NCBI RefSeq assembly: GCF_904846225.1
Contig: NZ_CAJGZJ010000002.1
Coordinates: forward strand, 124,001-188,000
DNA: 64,000 nt
Reading direction: 5' to 3'
Source of the DNA: Psychrobacter immobilis
GTDB taxonomy: Bacteria; Pseudomonadota; Gammaproteobacteria; Pseudomonadales; Moraxellaceae
Part shown: piece after piece, positions 17,138 to 26,422 of the stretch
Position numbering within the stretch: the stretch's first letter is position 1
How the letters are laid out: each line of letters begins with the position of its first letter
Translations under genes and position numbers: made by a program
Notes under the pieces: generated by a model
Told to the model about the DNA's origin: nothing
Database searches by the model: none
What the model saw: the letters and a program-made list of their open reading frames with translations, nothing else

Positions 17138-18394
17138 TTACTGGTTTTTTTCGTAAACGGGCAATTCTTTGCAGATCGCTTCTACTTTGCCACGTACTTC
17201 AGTGGCAACCGCTTCATCACCGCGACTGTCTAGCACGTCACAGATCCAACCGGCCAAATCACCTGCTTGCGCTTCGTTGAAGCCACGAGTAGTAATCGCT
17301 GGCGTACCGATACGAATGCCAGACGTCACGAATGGTGATTTTGGATCGTTTGGTACGGCGTTTTTATTGACGGTAATGTGCGCATCGCCAAGCCATTTAT
17401 CTGCTTCTTTACCCGTCATTTCTTGCTTAACTAAGCTGATTAGCATGAGATGGTTTTCAGTGCCGCCAGAGATGATTTCATAACCGCGATCTTGGATGAC
17501 CTTTGCCATTGCTTGGGCATTTTTGACCACTTGCTGTTGATACGTTTTAAAGTTGTCTTCTAGCGCTTCTTTAAAGCAAACCGCTTTTGCCGCGATGACA
17601 TGCATCAACGGGCCACCTTGGTTGCCTGGGAATACGGCAGAATTAAGCTTTTTGGCCAGCACTTCATCACGTGCCAAAATCATACCTGAGCGCGGGCCAC
17701 GTAAGGTTTTGTGCGTCGTGGTGGTCACCACATCAGCGAAAGGTACTGGGCTTGGATATACGCCACCAGCAACCAAACCAGCCACGTGTGCCATATCAAC
17801 GAGTAAATACGCACCTACTTCGTCAGCGATGTCACGGAAACGCTTCCAGTCAACCACTTGCGAATACGCTGAAAAGCCAGCGATGATCATTTTTGGCTTG
17901 TGCTCGCGGGCCAGGCTGTCTACTTGGTCATAATCGATATGACCTGTTTCTTCGACCAGCCCATACTGTACCGCGTTGTAGTTGATGCCTGAAAAGTTGA
18001 TATGCGCGCCATGAGTCAAGTGACCACCCGCGTCTAGACTCATACCAAGTACGGTGTCATTGGCTTCAAGTAATGCTAAAAAGACGGCAGAGTTTGCTTG
18101 GCTACCAGAATGCGGCTGGACGTTAACGTACTCAGCACCGAACAATTCTTTTGCACGGTCAATGGCCAATTGTTCAACGACATCAACATGCTCACAACCA
18201 CCATAATAGCGCTTACCAGGATAGCCTTCAGCATATTTATTGGTGAGATCCGTGCCTTGTGCTTCCATGACTGCTTGCGAGCAGTAGTTTTCAGAAGCAA
18301 TCAATTCGATATGGTTTTCTTGACGAACGCTTTCTGCGGCCATCGCTTCAGCAAGTACGGGATCAAACTCTTTGATAGATATATCTTTAAACAT
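17138..18394 (-). CDS. glyA: Serine hydroxymethyltransferase
   Basis: PLP enzyme interconverting serine and glycine while charging tetrahydrofolate with a one-carbon unit, in the cytoplasm. The 418 aa are full family length. The PLP lysine is Lys229 in [16 protein letters not shown]; other signatures are [51 protein letters not shown] and [10 protein letters not shown]. Start ATG at 18394 has TTAGGA upstream. Single gene with its own terminator and a long upstream region. Confidence 0.98.
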   Translation of the reverse strand: MFKDISIKEFDPVLAEAMAAESVRQENHIELIASENYCSQAVMEAQGTDLTNKYAEGYPGKRYYGGCEHVDVVEQLAIDRAKELFGAEYVNVQPHSGSQANSAVFLALLEANDTVLGMSLDAGGHLTHGAHINFSGINYNAVQYGLVEETGHIDYDQVDSLAREHKPKMIIAGFSAYSQVVDWKRFRDIADEVGAYLLVDMAHVAGLVAGGVYPSPVPFADVVTTTTHKTLRGPRSGMILARDEVLAKKLNSAVFPGNQGGPLMHVIAAKAVCFKEALEDNFKTYQQQVVKNAQAMAKVIQDRGYEIISGGTENHLMLISLVKQEMTGKEADKWLGDAHITVNKNAVPNDPKSPFVTSGIRIGTPAITTRGFNEAQAGDLAGWICDVLDSRGDEAVATEVRGKVEAICKELPVYEKNQ

Positions 18395-18484
18395 AGTGAT
18401 GTCCTAAGTAGTGACTGTCGTTAAAAAACGTGATGAAAAAACTGTCATTGAAAAAAAGCTGATAGCTTTCCCACAATAAAACCA

Positions 18485-18661
18485 CTACTGCGTAAATAGC
18501 GCTGAGTACTGTTGCATCTCAGCGTACCGCTCGCTTGTATTGGGAGTATTATGGACAGGCTTTATTAGCAAATAATTAATAGGAGTAAGCGAGGGCAATG
18601 CGTCTGTCAGTGGCTTATCCAATTCGGCAATAAACTCGATCCGTGCTTGCATCGAAAGCAT
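18485..18661 (-). CDS. Candidate small protein (58 aa) or gene remnant
   Basis: ATG at 18661 to TAG at 18485, 58 residues, starting MLSMQARIEFIAELDKPL and containing ALPSLTPINYLLIKPVHN. The composition looks protein-like rather than like a random frame, and the neighbours glyA and ubiC are on the same strand. No Shine-Dalgarno is evident and no family is recognised. It might be the remains of a longer gene. Confidence 0.3.
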   Translation of the reverse strand: MLSMQARIEFIAELDKPLTDALPSLTPINYLLIKPVHNTPNTSERYAEMQQYSALFTQ

Positions 18662-18806
18662 CGCTAAACATTAAGTGTAACATGAAAATTTATGCGGTGA
18701 GCGCAAAAAAGCCGTCCCTTAAGCGAAGCAAATTAAATGGCCATATAACGCAGATAAATAGCCAATAAAATAAATGGTTTACCCATTGTTAGCGCGTGAT
18801 GCCATC

Positions 18807-18920
18807 TATAGTCAATTCAATTTGAAAGTGGTACAAGAACCGAGTGCAGATCTATAGTCGAATATTTCAAACGAGGTTAACGCTGTCGCATTTTATAGTG
18901 GACTGACACTATTTTATAAC
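18807..18920. repeat. Degenerate fragments of the TATAGTC inverted-repeat family
   Basis: 18807 onward begins TATAGTCAATTCAATTTGAA, matching the left end of the MITE-like family, followed by a second TATAGTCGAATATTTC at 18853 and TATAGTGGACTGACAC near 18895. No complete element can be drawn. Confidence 0.45.
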
Positions 18921-18957
18921 GACTGTTTCATAATAATGTCTATCAAACGTATATTTA

Positions 18958-19458
18958 TTAAGCGAGATTGGACAGAAATGCAGGCAAAAATATTTCGCTG
19001 ATCAGTAATTTGCGGCCATACCAATCATAACGCGTTTGCCGTTGCCAGCCCGCGCGACTATGTTGAATAAAGCGTTGATTGGGCAGCGTACGACTGCGTT
19101 TAAACAGCACATAACCGATGGGTGTGCCCTTGAGCTTTTGTAAACGACGCGCCCGACCTGTCAGGCTCGGTAGTGGAAAAACACTCTGCGCCTGCACCCA
19201 CGGTCGCGCGTCATTGCCATAGAGTTGCACCTCACGTACCCACGCCAGCATGGGACGGTTAAGCATCGCACCTTGCACGCCCAGTTGTTTTTTTTGTGCT
19301 AAGGACAACGCTCTATACCCTTCAAAGCGACGTTCTACGCGCAATGGCTGCTGTGCTTTAACCTCAAGCATGGCAGTCAAAGAACCTTTCGCATGAAGCC
19401 ATGGTATTAGCTCAGCGGGCGGTAAAAGATGATTAGAAGAAAAAAAATTGCTGGACAT
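18958..19458 (-). CDS. ubiC: Chorismate--pyruvate lyase
   Basis: Removes pyruvate from chorismate to give 4-hydroxybenzoate, the first step of ubiquinone synthesis. The 166-aa product carries the UbiC pattern: PWLHAKGSLTAML, AWVREVQLYGND with the substrate-binding Arg75, PWVQAQSVFPLPSLTG, LQKLKGTPIGYVLF and a C-terminal RKLLISEIFLPAFL containing the conserved acidic Glu. ubiA is not adjacent. It follows the DUF482 gene by 57 bp on the same strand, so the two may be co-transcribed. Confidence 0.9.
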   Translation of the reverse strand: MSSNFFSSNHLLPPAELIPWLHAKGSLTAMLEVKAQQPLRVERRFEGYRALSLAQKKQLGVQGAMLNRPMLAWVREVQLYGNDARPWVQAQSVFPLPSLTGRARRLQKLKGTPIGYVLFKRSRTLPNQRFIQHSRAGWQRQTRYDWYGRKLLISEIFLPAFLSNLA

Positions 19459-19515
19459 AGTTAACGGCTAATAGTAAGTTTTTGGATAGTAGATAGACAA
19501 GGATGATGGGTTATC

Positions 19516-20847
19516 TTAGGTATCACTATCAAATTCAGGCATATTATCGGCGTTAAATGGTAACGCTTCAAAAGCTTGCTGGCGATACTGCGCCATATAC
19601 AATCGGTCTTTGGTACAGAAATCACTAATCGCTGGCACAAAACGCGAATCATAAATACGGTGAAGAGAGTGCGTCGTCGTTGGAATAAAACCACGAACCA
19701 GCTTATGCTCTCCTTGTGTGCCCGGATCAAAATACGTCAAACGTTGCTCGATGGCAAACTCAAGACCTTGATAATAACACAACTCAAAATGCAAGCTGTC
19801 GTACTCACCCAGCGCCCCCCAATAGCGACCGTATAAAGTCGCCGTATCACTGACACTGTCGCTATTCGGGTCATCGTATAAAAATAAACTACTGGCAATA
19901 ATATCACCATTTACATCTAGCGCTTGTGCCAGCATGAGATTTGCAGACAAGCTGCGTGCCAATGCCATAAAAAAGTCGATGGTTAAATACGGCTGCTGAC
20001 CGCGCACCGCATACGTCATAACATAACAGTGATAAAACGCTTTCCAGTCCTCATCATTAATCTCGTCGCCGCATTTGCGCTGACAAGTGATGCCTTGCTC
20101 GGCGACCTTGCGTCGCTCAGCACGGATGGTTTTGCGCTTTTTGGCTTTGAGTGTCGCCAAAAACGCCTCAAAGTCTATAAAAGGCTGGCTGTCTCTGAGT
20201 AAATCTTTGTTTTGCCACAAAAACTGACACCCTTGCCGCTCCAGTATCGGCATGTCGATAGCTACTGTCTCTAGACCCTTGTCTTGGGCTGCTATCGCAA
20301 GCGCGACGTCAATATCAGTCGGCATGGCGGTAGTCGCGATAGAGGCCAGCTCAGGCGTGACAAACAATCCATGCCAGCTTGAAGCGCCCACTTGCTGAGC
20401 GATATCATCCACGCCCGCGATTGCTGCTTTTATAATTTCCTCATTTAAAGTCTCACCTTTTGCCAACCAAAGGCGCTGACCTGTAATCGGTGTATAAGGT
20501 GCGCTTGTGACCAGCCTAGGATAGTAATCGACGCCGTAACGCGCGTAGGCTTCTGCCCATGCGTGATCGAACACAAACTCACCACGATGATGACCTTTTA
20601 TAAATACTGGCATTACAGCAACGGGCTGCGATACGTCTGCTGCGTCTTTTGCTTTGTCATCGGTGTCCGCGACGCGATGCACCAAAATAAATATCGGCAA
20701 CCAACCTGCCTGCTCGCCAATCGCACCTGTATCGATGAGCGCCTGCCAAAAGGCAAATGACATAAAAGGCGTATCAGGTGTTTGCCAGTCCGTTTGGGTC
20801 TGCCAACTGGTGTCATTAATTAACGCGTACTCTAAACTCATACTCAT
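19516..20847 (-). CDS. DUF482 / FemAB-like acyltransferase family protein
   Basis: Member of the PF04339 family, related to GNAT/FemAB acyltransferases; its substrate is unknown. Visible family segments are VMPVFIKGHHRGEFVFDHAW, YYPRLVTSAPYTPITGQRL, SSWHGLFV, FLATLKAKKRKTIRAERRK, and the C-terminal LYGRYWGALGEYDSLHFELC followed by FDPGTQGEHKLVRGFIPT. The length of about 443 aa is normal and no signal peptide is seen. The frame opens at a GTG (20853); ATG at 20847 or 20841 is more likely, without a strong ribosome binding site. It sits just upstream of ubiC. Confidence 0.82.
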   Translation of the reverse strand: MSMSLEYALINDTSWQTQTDWQTPDTPFMSFAFWQALIDTGAIGEQAGWLPIFILVHRVADTDDKAKDAADVSQPVAVMPVFIKGHHRGEFVFDHAWAEAYARYGVDYYPRLVTSAPYTPITGQRLWLAKGETLNEEIIKAAIAGVDDIAQQVGASSWHGLFVTPELASIATTAMPTDIDVALAIAAQDKGLETVAIDMPILERQGCQFLWQNKDLLRDSQPFIDFEAFLATLKAKKRKTIRAERRKVAEQGITCQRKCGDEINDEDWKAFYHCYVMTYAVRGQQPYLTIDFFMALARSLSANLMLAQALDVNGDIIASSLFLYDDPNSDSVSDTATLYGRYWGALGEYDSLHFELCYYQGLEFAIEQRLTYFDPGTQGEHKLVRGFIPTTTHSLHRIYDSRFVPAISDFCTKDRLYMAQYRQQAFEALPFNADNMPEFDSDT

Positions 20848-21554
20848 GGCCACTATCTATTTATTGATAACCCATTGGTTAATCACCTAGCCTAGCAAAT
20901 TTTGGCCAGTTTGCTGTCACAATTTGCAAAAAATTGCCGTATTTAATGAAAACCACCAATAGGACTATAGGCAGTTTTTTATAATGGTTATTTTTTAGCA
21001 TGATGCAAATGTGTAAGAAAACTTGCTATAAAAACTGATACAAAGACAGGATGCTCGGTCTAAAATAGGATGGCACACCTTTGAAATAGCGCGATGCTGG
21101 TATAAGTCTCGCTTGCTGGCTGCATGCAATATAGTCGCGACATCTCAAAAAATTTTTCTTAGTCATACTGCGTTTTTTTGGCATTAGAAAAACACACCTT
21201 GTATGGAAAAGGTGATATTGCAGCCGATGGCTGGTAGAATAAGGTTGTTATTAGCTTAATATAATTCAAACACATAGGATATGAGCGAAAACAGTATACT
21301 TAGTTCACTATACGAGATTGACATCACCGTTAACTTATAGTGGATTAACGACTTAGCAGTAATTGCATACCGTCTCAAAGCACCGTTAATGACCATTAAA
21401 AAAGAGACGTATTAAGTAATTTCAGAAGATTCTAAGCGGCCAGATATGATGAACGTGATCATATCGTTCAACATTGCATAGTACCAGTTAAATATATTCA
21501 ACGTCATATTTGAGCTTTATTTTTAACTCCAGCCTAAAGGAAGACACTACTAAA
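20848..21554. other. 707-bp intergenic region upstream of icd
   Basis: No gene supported. It holds the divergent promoters of the DUF482 gene and icd. Around 21293-21345 there are weak echoes of the TATAGTC family (TTCACTATACGAG and TTATAGTGGATTAACG). The remainder shows no structure I can name. Confidence 0.45.
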
Positions 21555-23774
21555 ATGTCAAAAATCATTTATACAAAAACGGACGAAGCCCCAGCGCTAG
21601 CCACTTTATCATTTTTGCCTATCGTTAAGGCTTTTACGCAAACAGCGGGTGTTTCTGTTGAAACCACCGATATCTCTGTTGCCGCACGAATACTGGCTGA
21701 ATTCCCTGAGTACTTAAAGGAAGATCAACGCGTTCCTGACAATTTGGCTGAGCTGGGTCGCCTAACGCAAGATCCAAACACCAATATCATTAAACTGCCT
21801 AATATCAGTGCTTCTGTACAGCAGCTAAGAGCCGCGATCAAAGAGCTACAAAGCAAAGGCTATGCCATCCCTGATTTTCCAGATGATCCCAAAACGGATG
21901 AAGAAGAAGCCATTCGTAAGCGCTATGGTAAAAATCTAGGCAGTTCTGTCAATCCCGTTTTGCGTGAAGGTAATTCAGACCGCCGTGCACCAAAAGCGGT
22001 AAAAAACTACGCGCGCAAACATCCGCACTCTATGGGTGAATGGAAGCAGTGGTCAAGCACACATGTATCGCACATGCACAATGGTGACTTTTACGATGGC
22101 GAGCAGTCTATGACTTTAGACAAAGCCCGTACCGTGCGTATGGAGCTGTTGACTGATGCTGGCGAGACAAAGGTACTAAAACCAAAAATCGCTTTGCTAG
22201 ACAAAGAAGTAATCGACCTTATGTTCATGAGCAAAAAATCGCTGCTTGAATTTTATGAGAAAGAAATGGAAGATTGCCGCGAAGCCGGTATTTTATTCTC
22301 CTTGCACGTCAAAGCCACCATGATGAAAGTTTCGCATCCTATCGTGTTTGGACATGCGGTTAGAATTTATTATAAAGACGCCTTCAAAAAACATGGTGCG
22401 TTGTTTGATGAGTTAGGTGTTAACGTCAATAACGGTATGGCAAGCTTGTACGAAAAAATTGCAGAGCTGCCAGCCAGCAAACGTGAAGAGATTGAAAGCG
22501 ATTTGCATGCTTGTCAAGAACATCGCCCACGTCTTGCGATGGTTGATTCAGCAAAAGGAATTACCAACTTTCATTCACCCAGTGACGTGATTGTCGATGC
22601 ATCTATGCCAGCAATGATTCGCGCAGGCGGTAAAATGTGGGGCGCTGATGGCAAAATGTATGATTGTAAAGCGGTCATGCCAGAATCTACCTTTGCTCGT
22701 ATTTATCAAGAAATGATTAACTTCTGCAAATGGCATGGCAATTTTGATCCAACCACGATGGGTACGGTTCCTAACGTTGGCCTAATGGCTCAAAAAGCAG
22801 AAGAGTACGGCTCGCATGACAAGACATTTGAATCTAGCGAAGCAGGTATCGCTCGTATTGTCGATATTGATACGGATGAAGTATTGCTTGAACAGCGTAT
22901 CGAAGAAGGTGATATCTGGCGCATGTGTCAAGTCAAAGATGAGCCTATCCAAGATTGGGTAAAACTTGCTGTCAGCCGCGCACGCGATTCAGATACGCCT
23001 GTCATCTTTTGGTTAGACCCATATAGACCACACGAAAACGAATTGATCAAAAAAGTTAAAATGTACTTAAAAGAGTATGATACCGAAGGTCTGCATATCG
23101 AAATCATGTCACAGGTTCGTGCCATGCGTTATACCTTAGAGCGTGTCGCTCGTGGTCTGGATACGATTTCTGCGACAGGTAACATCTTAAGAGACTATCT
23201 GACTGACTTGTTCCCAATTCTAGAGTTAGGAACGAGTGCTAAAATGCTATCAGTTGTTCCACTGATGAAAGGCGGCGGTTTGTTTGAAACAGGCGCTGGT
23301 GGTTCTGCACCAAAGCATGTTCAGCAGCTGGTCGAAGAGAACCATTTACGCTGGGATTCATTGGGTGAGTTTTTAGCCTTAACGGTGTCTTTGGAGCATT
23401 TGGCCAAAAACGACAATAATACTAAAGCGCAAATATTGGCGGACACGCTTGATAAGGCCACAGAAAAACTGCTGTTAAATGACAAATCACCGTCACGCAA
23501 AACGGGTGAGTTAGATAACCGTGGTAGTCATTTCTATCTGGCTATGTACTGGGCAGAAGAGCTGGCTGCACAAGATCAAGACGCCGATCTAAAAGAGAAG
23601 TTCTCAGCGCTGGCGCAAAATCTTGAAAGCAATGAGGCCGCTATTATCAAAGAGTTGAATGATGCTCAAAACAAATCGGTTGACATCAGAGGCTACTATT
23701 TGGCTGATGAAAAACTGGCTGAACAAGTGATGCGCCCAAGTACTTTGTTTAACGAAGCCCTAGCTTCTTTGTAA
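21555..23774 (+). CDS. icd: NADP-dependent isocitrate dehydrogenase, monomeric type
   Basis: Oxidatively decarboxylates isocitrate to 2-oxoglutarate in the TCA cycle. The 739-aa length and sequence are those of the monomeric class (IDH-II), not the 420-aa dimeric enzyme: the N-terminus [75 protein letters not shown] and [19 protein letters not shown] are diagnostic. ATG at 21555 follows AAAGGAAG; the frame also opens 45 bp earlier at a non-ATG codon without support. Ends before a strong terminator. Confidence 0.97.
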   Translation: MSKIIYTKTDEAPALATLSFLPIVKAFTQTAGVSVETTDISVAARILAEFPEYLKEDQRVPDNLAELGRLTQDPNTNIIKLPNISASVQQLRAAIKELQSKGYAIPDFPDDPKTDEEEAIRKRYGKNLGSSVNPVLREGNSDRRAPKAVKNYARKHPHSMGEWKQWSSTHVSHMHNGDFYDGEQSMTLDKARTVRMELLTDAGETKVLKPKIALLDKEVIDLMFMSKKSLLEFYEKEMEDCREAGILFSLHVKATMMKVSHPIVFGHAVRIYYKDAFKKHGALFDELGVNVNNGMASLYEKIAELPASKREEIESDLHACQEHRPRLAMVDSAKGITNFHSPSDVIVDASMPAMIRAGGKMWGADGKMYDCKAVMPESTFARIYQEMINFCKWHGNFDPTTMGTVPNVGLMAQKAEEYGSHDKTFESSEAGIARIVDIDTDEVLLEQRIEEGDIWRMCQVKDEPIQDWVKLAVSRARDSDTPVIFWLDPYRPHENELIKKVKMYLKEYDTEGLHIEIMSQVRAMRYTLERVARGLDTISATGNILRDYLTDLFPILELGTSAKMLSVVPLMKGGGLFETGAGGSAPKHVQQLVEENHLRWDSLGEFLALTVSLEHLAKNDNNTKAQILADTLDKATEKLLLNDKSPSRKTGELDNRGSHFYLAMYWAEELAAQDQDADLKEKFSALAQNLESNEAAIIKELNDAQNKSVDIRGYYLADEKLAEQVMRPSTLFNEALASL

Positions 23775-23860
23775 GCGCTTTCTTTATAATGTGCTAAAGA
23801 TAGCTTGGCTTAAGCAGATTTTATCCAAAGGCTTTACGCCGGCTTAAGTCAAAGTAAGTA

Positions 23861-23899
23861 AAACACCCCGCAGGTCTTAGATCTTCGGGGTGTTTTTTT
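23861..23899 (+). terminator. Rho-independent terminator of icd
   Basis: AACACCCCG, 15-base loop, CGGGGTGTTTTTTT; 86 bp after the icd stop. Confidence 0.88.
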
Positions 23900-24042
23900 G
23901 GGCGATAAAAAACTATTGAAAAATAGCTTTATCATTAAAATACGGTGAAAACGCTACTCAGCCGCGCTATATCGCTTTTAAAGTAAGTTGACTATATACT
24001 GCAATGATTCATCACCGATTTGAATGTAGGAAATATTATTTT

Positions 24043-24657
24043 ATGTCGACCTCTAGTCTCATTTTATTTAATAAACCTTATGGGGTACAAAGTCAGTTCC
24101 GTAATGACGACAACAATGATCACACCACCCTATCACACTATTTTACGGATAAATCCTTGCGAGTGGTGGGCAGGCTTGATGCGACCTCGGAAGGCTTACT
24201 GATTTTAACGAGTGACGGACGTGTCAATAAAGCCATTACTCATCCACCAAAAGCCAATGCTGGACGTAAACAAGGCAAAACTTACTTGGTGCAAGTTGAA
24301 GGAACAGCAACCACAGCACAGTTAAATGAGCTGGCCTCAGGCGTTCAACTAAAGGATGGCAAAACACTGCCAGCGACGGCACTGATGGTAGAAGAAGTTG
24401 ATTTACCCGTTGATTTATGGCAACGTGAGCCACCTATTCGTGAGCGTAAAAATGTACCAACGTCATGGTTGCTGCTGACGATTTACGAAGGTAAAAACCG
24501 CCAAGTGAGACGTATGACCGCTCATGTTGGATTGCCTTGCTTACGCTTGATTCGCTGGTCGGTTGCAGGGTTCGAATTGGGTGACTTGGCTGTTGGTGAG
24601 TTTGTGCGCGTTCATTTAAACAAGGAACATTATCAGCAGTTAGGAATTACTCAGTAG
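24043..24657 (+). CDS. rluE: rRNA large-subunit pseudouridine synthase, RluE type
   Basis: RsuA/RluB/E/F-family enzyme converting a uridine in 23S rRNA to pseudouridine (RluE modifies U2457 in E. coli). The catalytic-Asp motif is GRLDATSEGLLILTSDG; other family segments are LILFNKPYGVQSQF at the N-terminus, GKTYLVQVEG, and the C-terminal LTIYEGKNRQVRRMTAHVG and PCLRLIRWSVAGFELGDL. No S4 domain is present, as in RluE. The ATG at 24043 (204 aa) is preferred over the in-frame ATG at 24004 because the protein core begins at once; AGGA lies 12 bases upstream. Confidence 0.9.
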   Translation: MSTSSLILFNKPYGVQSQFRNDDNNDHTTLSHYFTDKSLRVVGRLDATSEGLLILTSDGRVNKAITHPPKANAGRKQGKTYLVQVEGTATTAQLNELASGVQLKDGKTLPATALMVEEVDLPVDLWQREPPIRERKNVPTSWLLLTIYEGKNRQVRRMTAHVGLPCLRLIRWSVAGFELGDLAVGEFVRVHLNKEHYQQLGITQ

Positions 24658-24724
24658 CTGGTTCGCTAAATTGATGGTTAAAGCATTATATATAAAAAGG
24701 TTTCAACACTGAGGTTCCAATATT

Positions 24725-24940
24725 ATGGAAAAGGTTGATTGGCATAAAAATCATATTGATGACAAGACATTGATCACAGATAGCTATAAAACAACCCAGA
24801 ATGTTCGTCGATATTTTGAATCTAAGTTTGGTGCACCGTGTAAGTTTGACCGTGACTTTATGCATTGGATGAAAACTGCAACGGGTTTGACCATGGGCGA
24901 CGCGTCACAAGAATGGATTAACCGTCAAAAACAAAAGTAA
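24725..24940 (+). CDS. DUF6434-like small protein
   Basis: A 71-aa protein that resembles the small DUF6434 domain from memory: DWHKNHIDDKTLITDSYKTT, then QNVRRYFESKFG, FDRDFMHWMKTATG and MGDASQEWINR. The aromatic and charged pattern is characteristic and the frame is protein-like. No signal or membrane segment. Function unknown. It lies 67 bp after rluE on the same strand, with a GAGG about 10 bases before the ATG. Confidence 0.7.
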   Translation: MEKVDWHKNHIDDKTLITDSYKTTQNVRRYFESKFGAPCKFDRDFMHWMKTATGLTMGDASQEWINRQKQK

Positions 24941-25037
24941 ATCACTCAATTCAAATAACCTGTAATAGGGATATTATGATTGATGGGCGCATTATAGGAT
25001 TTTATATAGTAAAACGTTAAATGATAAGAAGCGTTTT

Positions 25038-25235
25038 ATGGAAGTAAATGAAATAAGTACAACCTCAGGTCTAGTCGAGCAATTACATTGTTTGCTAATT
25101 GGCTGTGTCGAGAGTGGCGCATCTGTGGATTTGTTAACGCCAGTCGATGAGCAAGAAATACGATCATATTAGTCATCTGTAGAAGAAGATTTTGAATCAA
25201 TCACAGCTGGACTAAATGGAGCTGGTTGTATGTGA
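25038..25235 (+). pseudogene. GNAT N-acetyltransferase remnant
   Basis: Starting at the ATG at 25038 the frame reads like the N-terminus of a GNAT acetyltransferase (LVEQLHCLLIGCVESGASVD, LLTPVDEQEIRSY), then meets TAG at 25170. In-frame translation resumes in the same style (SSVEEDFESITAGLNGAG) before a TGA at 25233. A Trp is usual at the TAG position in such proteins, so a TGG-to-TAG change is likely. Nothing resembling the acetyl-CoA binding region follows; downstream sequence to about 25450 is frameless debris. Confidence 0.6.
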
Positions 25236-25475
25236 AGGATTATGAGTTATGCGACCTTTCGATTAGAAGGAATACGAATGCGTGATATTCTAGATGGCAA
25301 CGATGGTATTCTTTAAAGCCATCAAGCATTAAAAGATAGAATGCGCCCCCTTTACGAATTTTCAAACACTGCGTCTCGAATGAGTAAGGTTTATCTGCTA
25401 AGATTTAGCACTTAATTGGTTATGTGTAGTAAATTTCAGCCAATTATCATTTAATTTTTATAATAGGGATATGTC

Positions 25476-26285
25476 ATGATTGCTCCTCGTCGTGTTGTTT
25501 TGTTGGTTACCAGTATTTCTGCGGCGCTTATACTGAGTGCTTGTCAGCCGACAAAAAACAACAGTGAAGCAGCATCTGAAAATGACATCACGCCACCAGT
25601 CACGGACATAGCTGACACTCAAAACAACATCGAAGATGATGGGCTTATAGAAAATGAAGACGACGTGAATGACACACAAATGACCGACATACTCAGAGAC
25701 TATACGAGGTCGATGACAAAAATGCATGATGAGATGATGGTTGGTATGAGTTATAACGACCCTGATACTGCTTTTGCTAAAGCGATGCTTGGTCACCATC
25801 ACGGCGCGATAGACATGGCAAAAATTCAACTGAAATATGGTACGGATGATACCATGCGTCAGCTTGCCCAAGACATTATCGATGCCCAGCAGGCTGAAGT
25901 CGATATTGTAAATAAATGGCTCGCCAGCCATCCTGATGCGTCCAAACCTAAGCCAAATACTGAGACGATGCAGCAGGCCTATGCTAGGAGCATGGACGTC
26001 TTAAATGGCGAAATGGTATTGGGTATCGCCGATCCGGTGCCTGACATGGCGTTTGCCCGCGGTATGCTACCCCATCATATTGGCGCAGTAGAGATGGCAA
26101 AAATCCAGCTAAAATATGGTACCAATGAAGAGATGCGGCAATTGGCTCAAGATATCATCGATACCCAGCAAGCCGAGATTACAGTGATGCAAGATTGGAT
26201 TGCAAACTTTGAAAAGAATGAAAATATTAACGATGAGCTTAGTGAAACAGAAGATGAGAATAACATTAAGCCGCCTGTGACCTAA
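25476..26285 (+). CDS. Lipoprotein with two DUF305 domains
   Basis: A 269-aa exported protein: basic start, hydrophobic stretch and lipobox LILSAC (residues 18-23), an acidic linker, then two tandem DUF305 units. Unit 1 has LGHHHGAIDMAKIQLKYG; unit 2 has LPHHIGAVEMAKIQLKYG; each is followed by RQLAQDII and QQAE. DUF305 is a four-helix ferritin-like domain with conserved His/Met residues often linked to copper. Linker (ITPPVTD) and C-terminus (NNIKPPVT) share a PPVT motif. ATG at 25476 follows AGGGAT. No copper gene is adjacent; metal binding is inferred. Confidence 0.86.
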   Translation: MIAPRRVVLLVTSISAALILSACQPTKNNSEAASENDITPPVTDIADTQNNIEDDGLIENEDDVNDTQMTDILRDYTRSMTKMHDEMMVGMSYNDPDTAFAKAMLGHHHGAIDMAKIQLKYGTDDTMRQLAQDIIDAQQAEVDIVNKWLASHPDASKPKPNTETMQQAYARSMDVLNGEMVLGIADPVPDMAFARGMLPHHIGAVEMAKIQLKYGTNEEMRQLAQDIIDTQQAEITVMQDWIANFEKNENINDELSETEDENNIKPPVT

Positions 26286-26342
26286 ACGCTCATTTATTTT
26301 AACTTCTCTATAAAATATCAAAAATCTCGAAGCTAATGACAG

Positions 26343-26380
26343 AAAACCCCTGCTAATTATTATTTTTAGCAGGGGTTTTT
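26343..26380 (+). terminator. Bidirectional rho-independent terminator
   Basis: AAAACCCCTGCTAA, 8-base loop, TTAGCAGGGGTTTTT; it lies between the convergent DUF305 and M61 peptidase genes. Confidence 0.9.
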
Positions 26381-26422
26381 ATGTTTAATGAGCGTAATTA
26401 AGAGTCACGGAAATCAATGTAC

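Larger units (their letters stand above)
18395..18957. other. 563-bp region between glyA and ubiC
   Basis: Carries the glyA promoter region, a possible 58-codon minus-strand frame (18485-18661) and a degenerate fragment of the TATAGTC repeat family (18807-18920). No riboswitch pattern was recognised. Confidence 0.5.

Noticed and set aside
25458-25931. 157-codon minus-strand frame opposite the DUF305 gene
   Set aside because: The plus frame has a lipobox and two complete DUF305 domains; the minus frame is its complement shadow.
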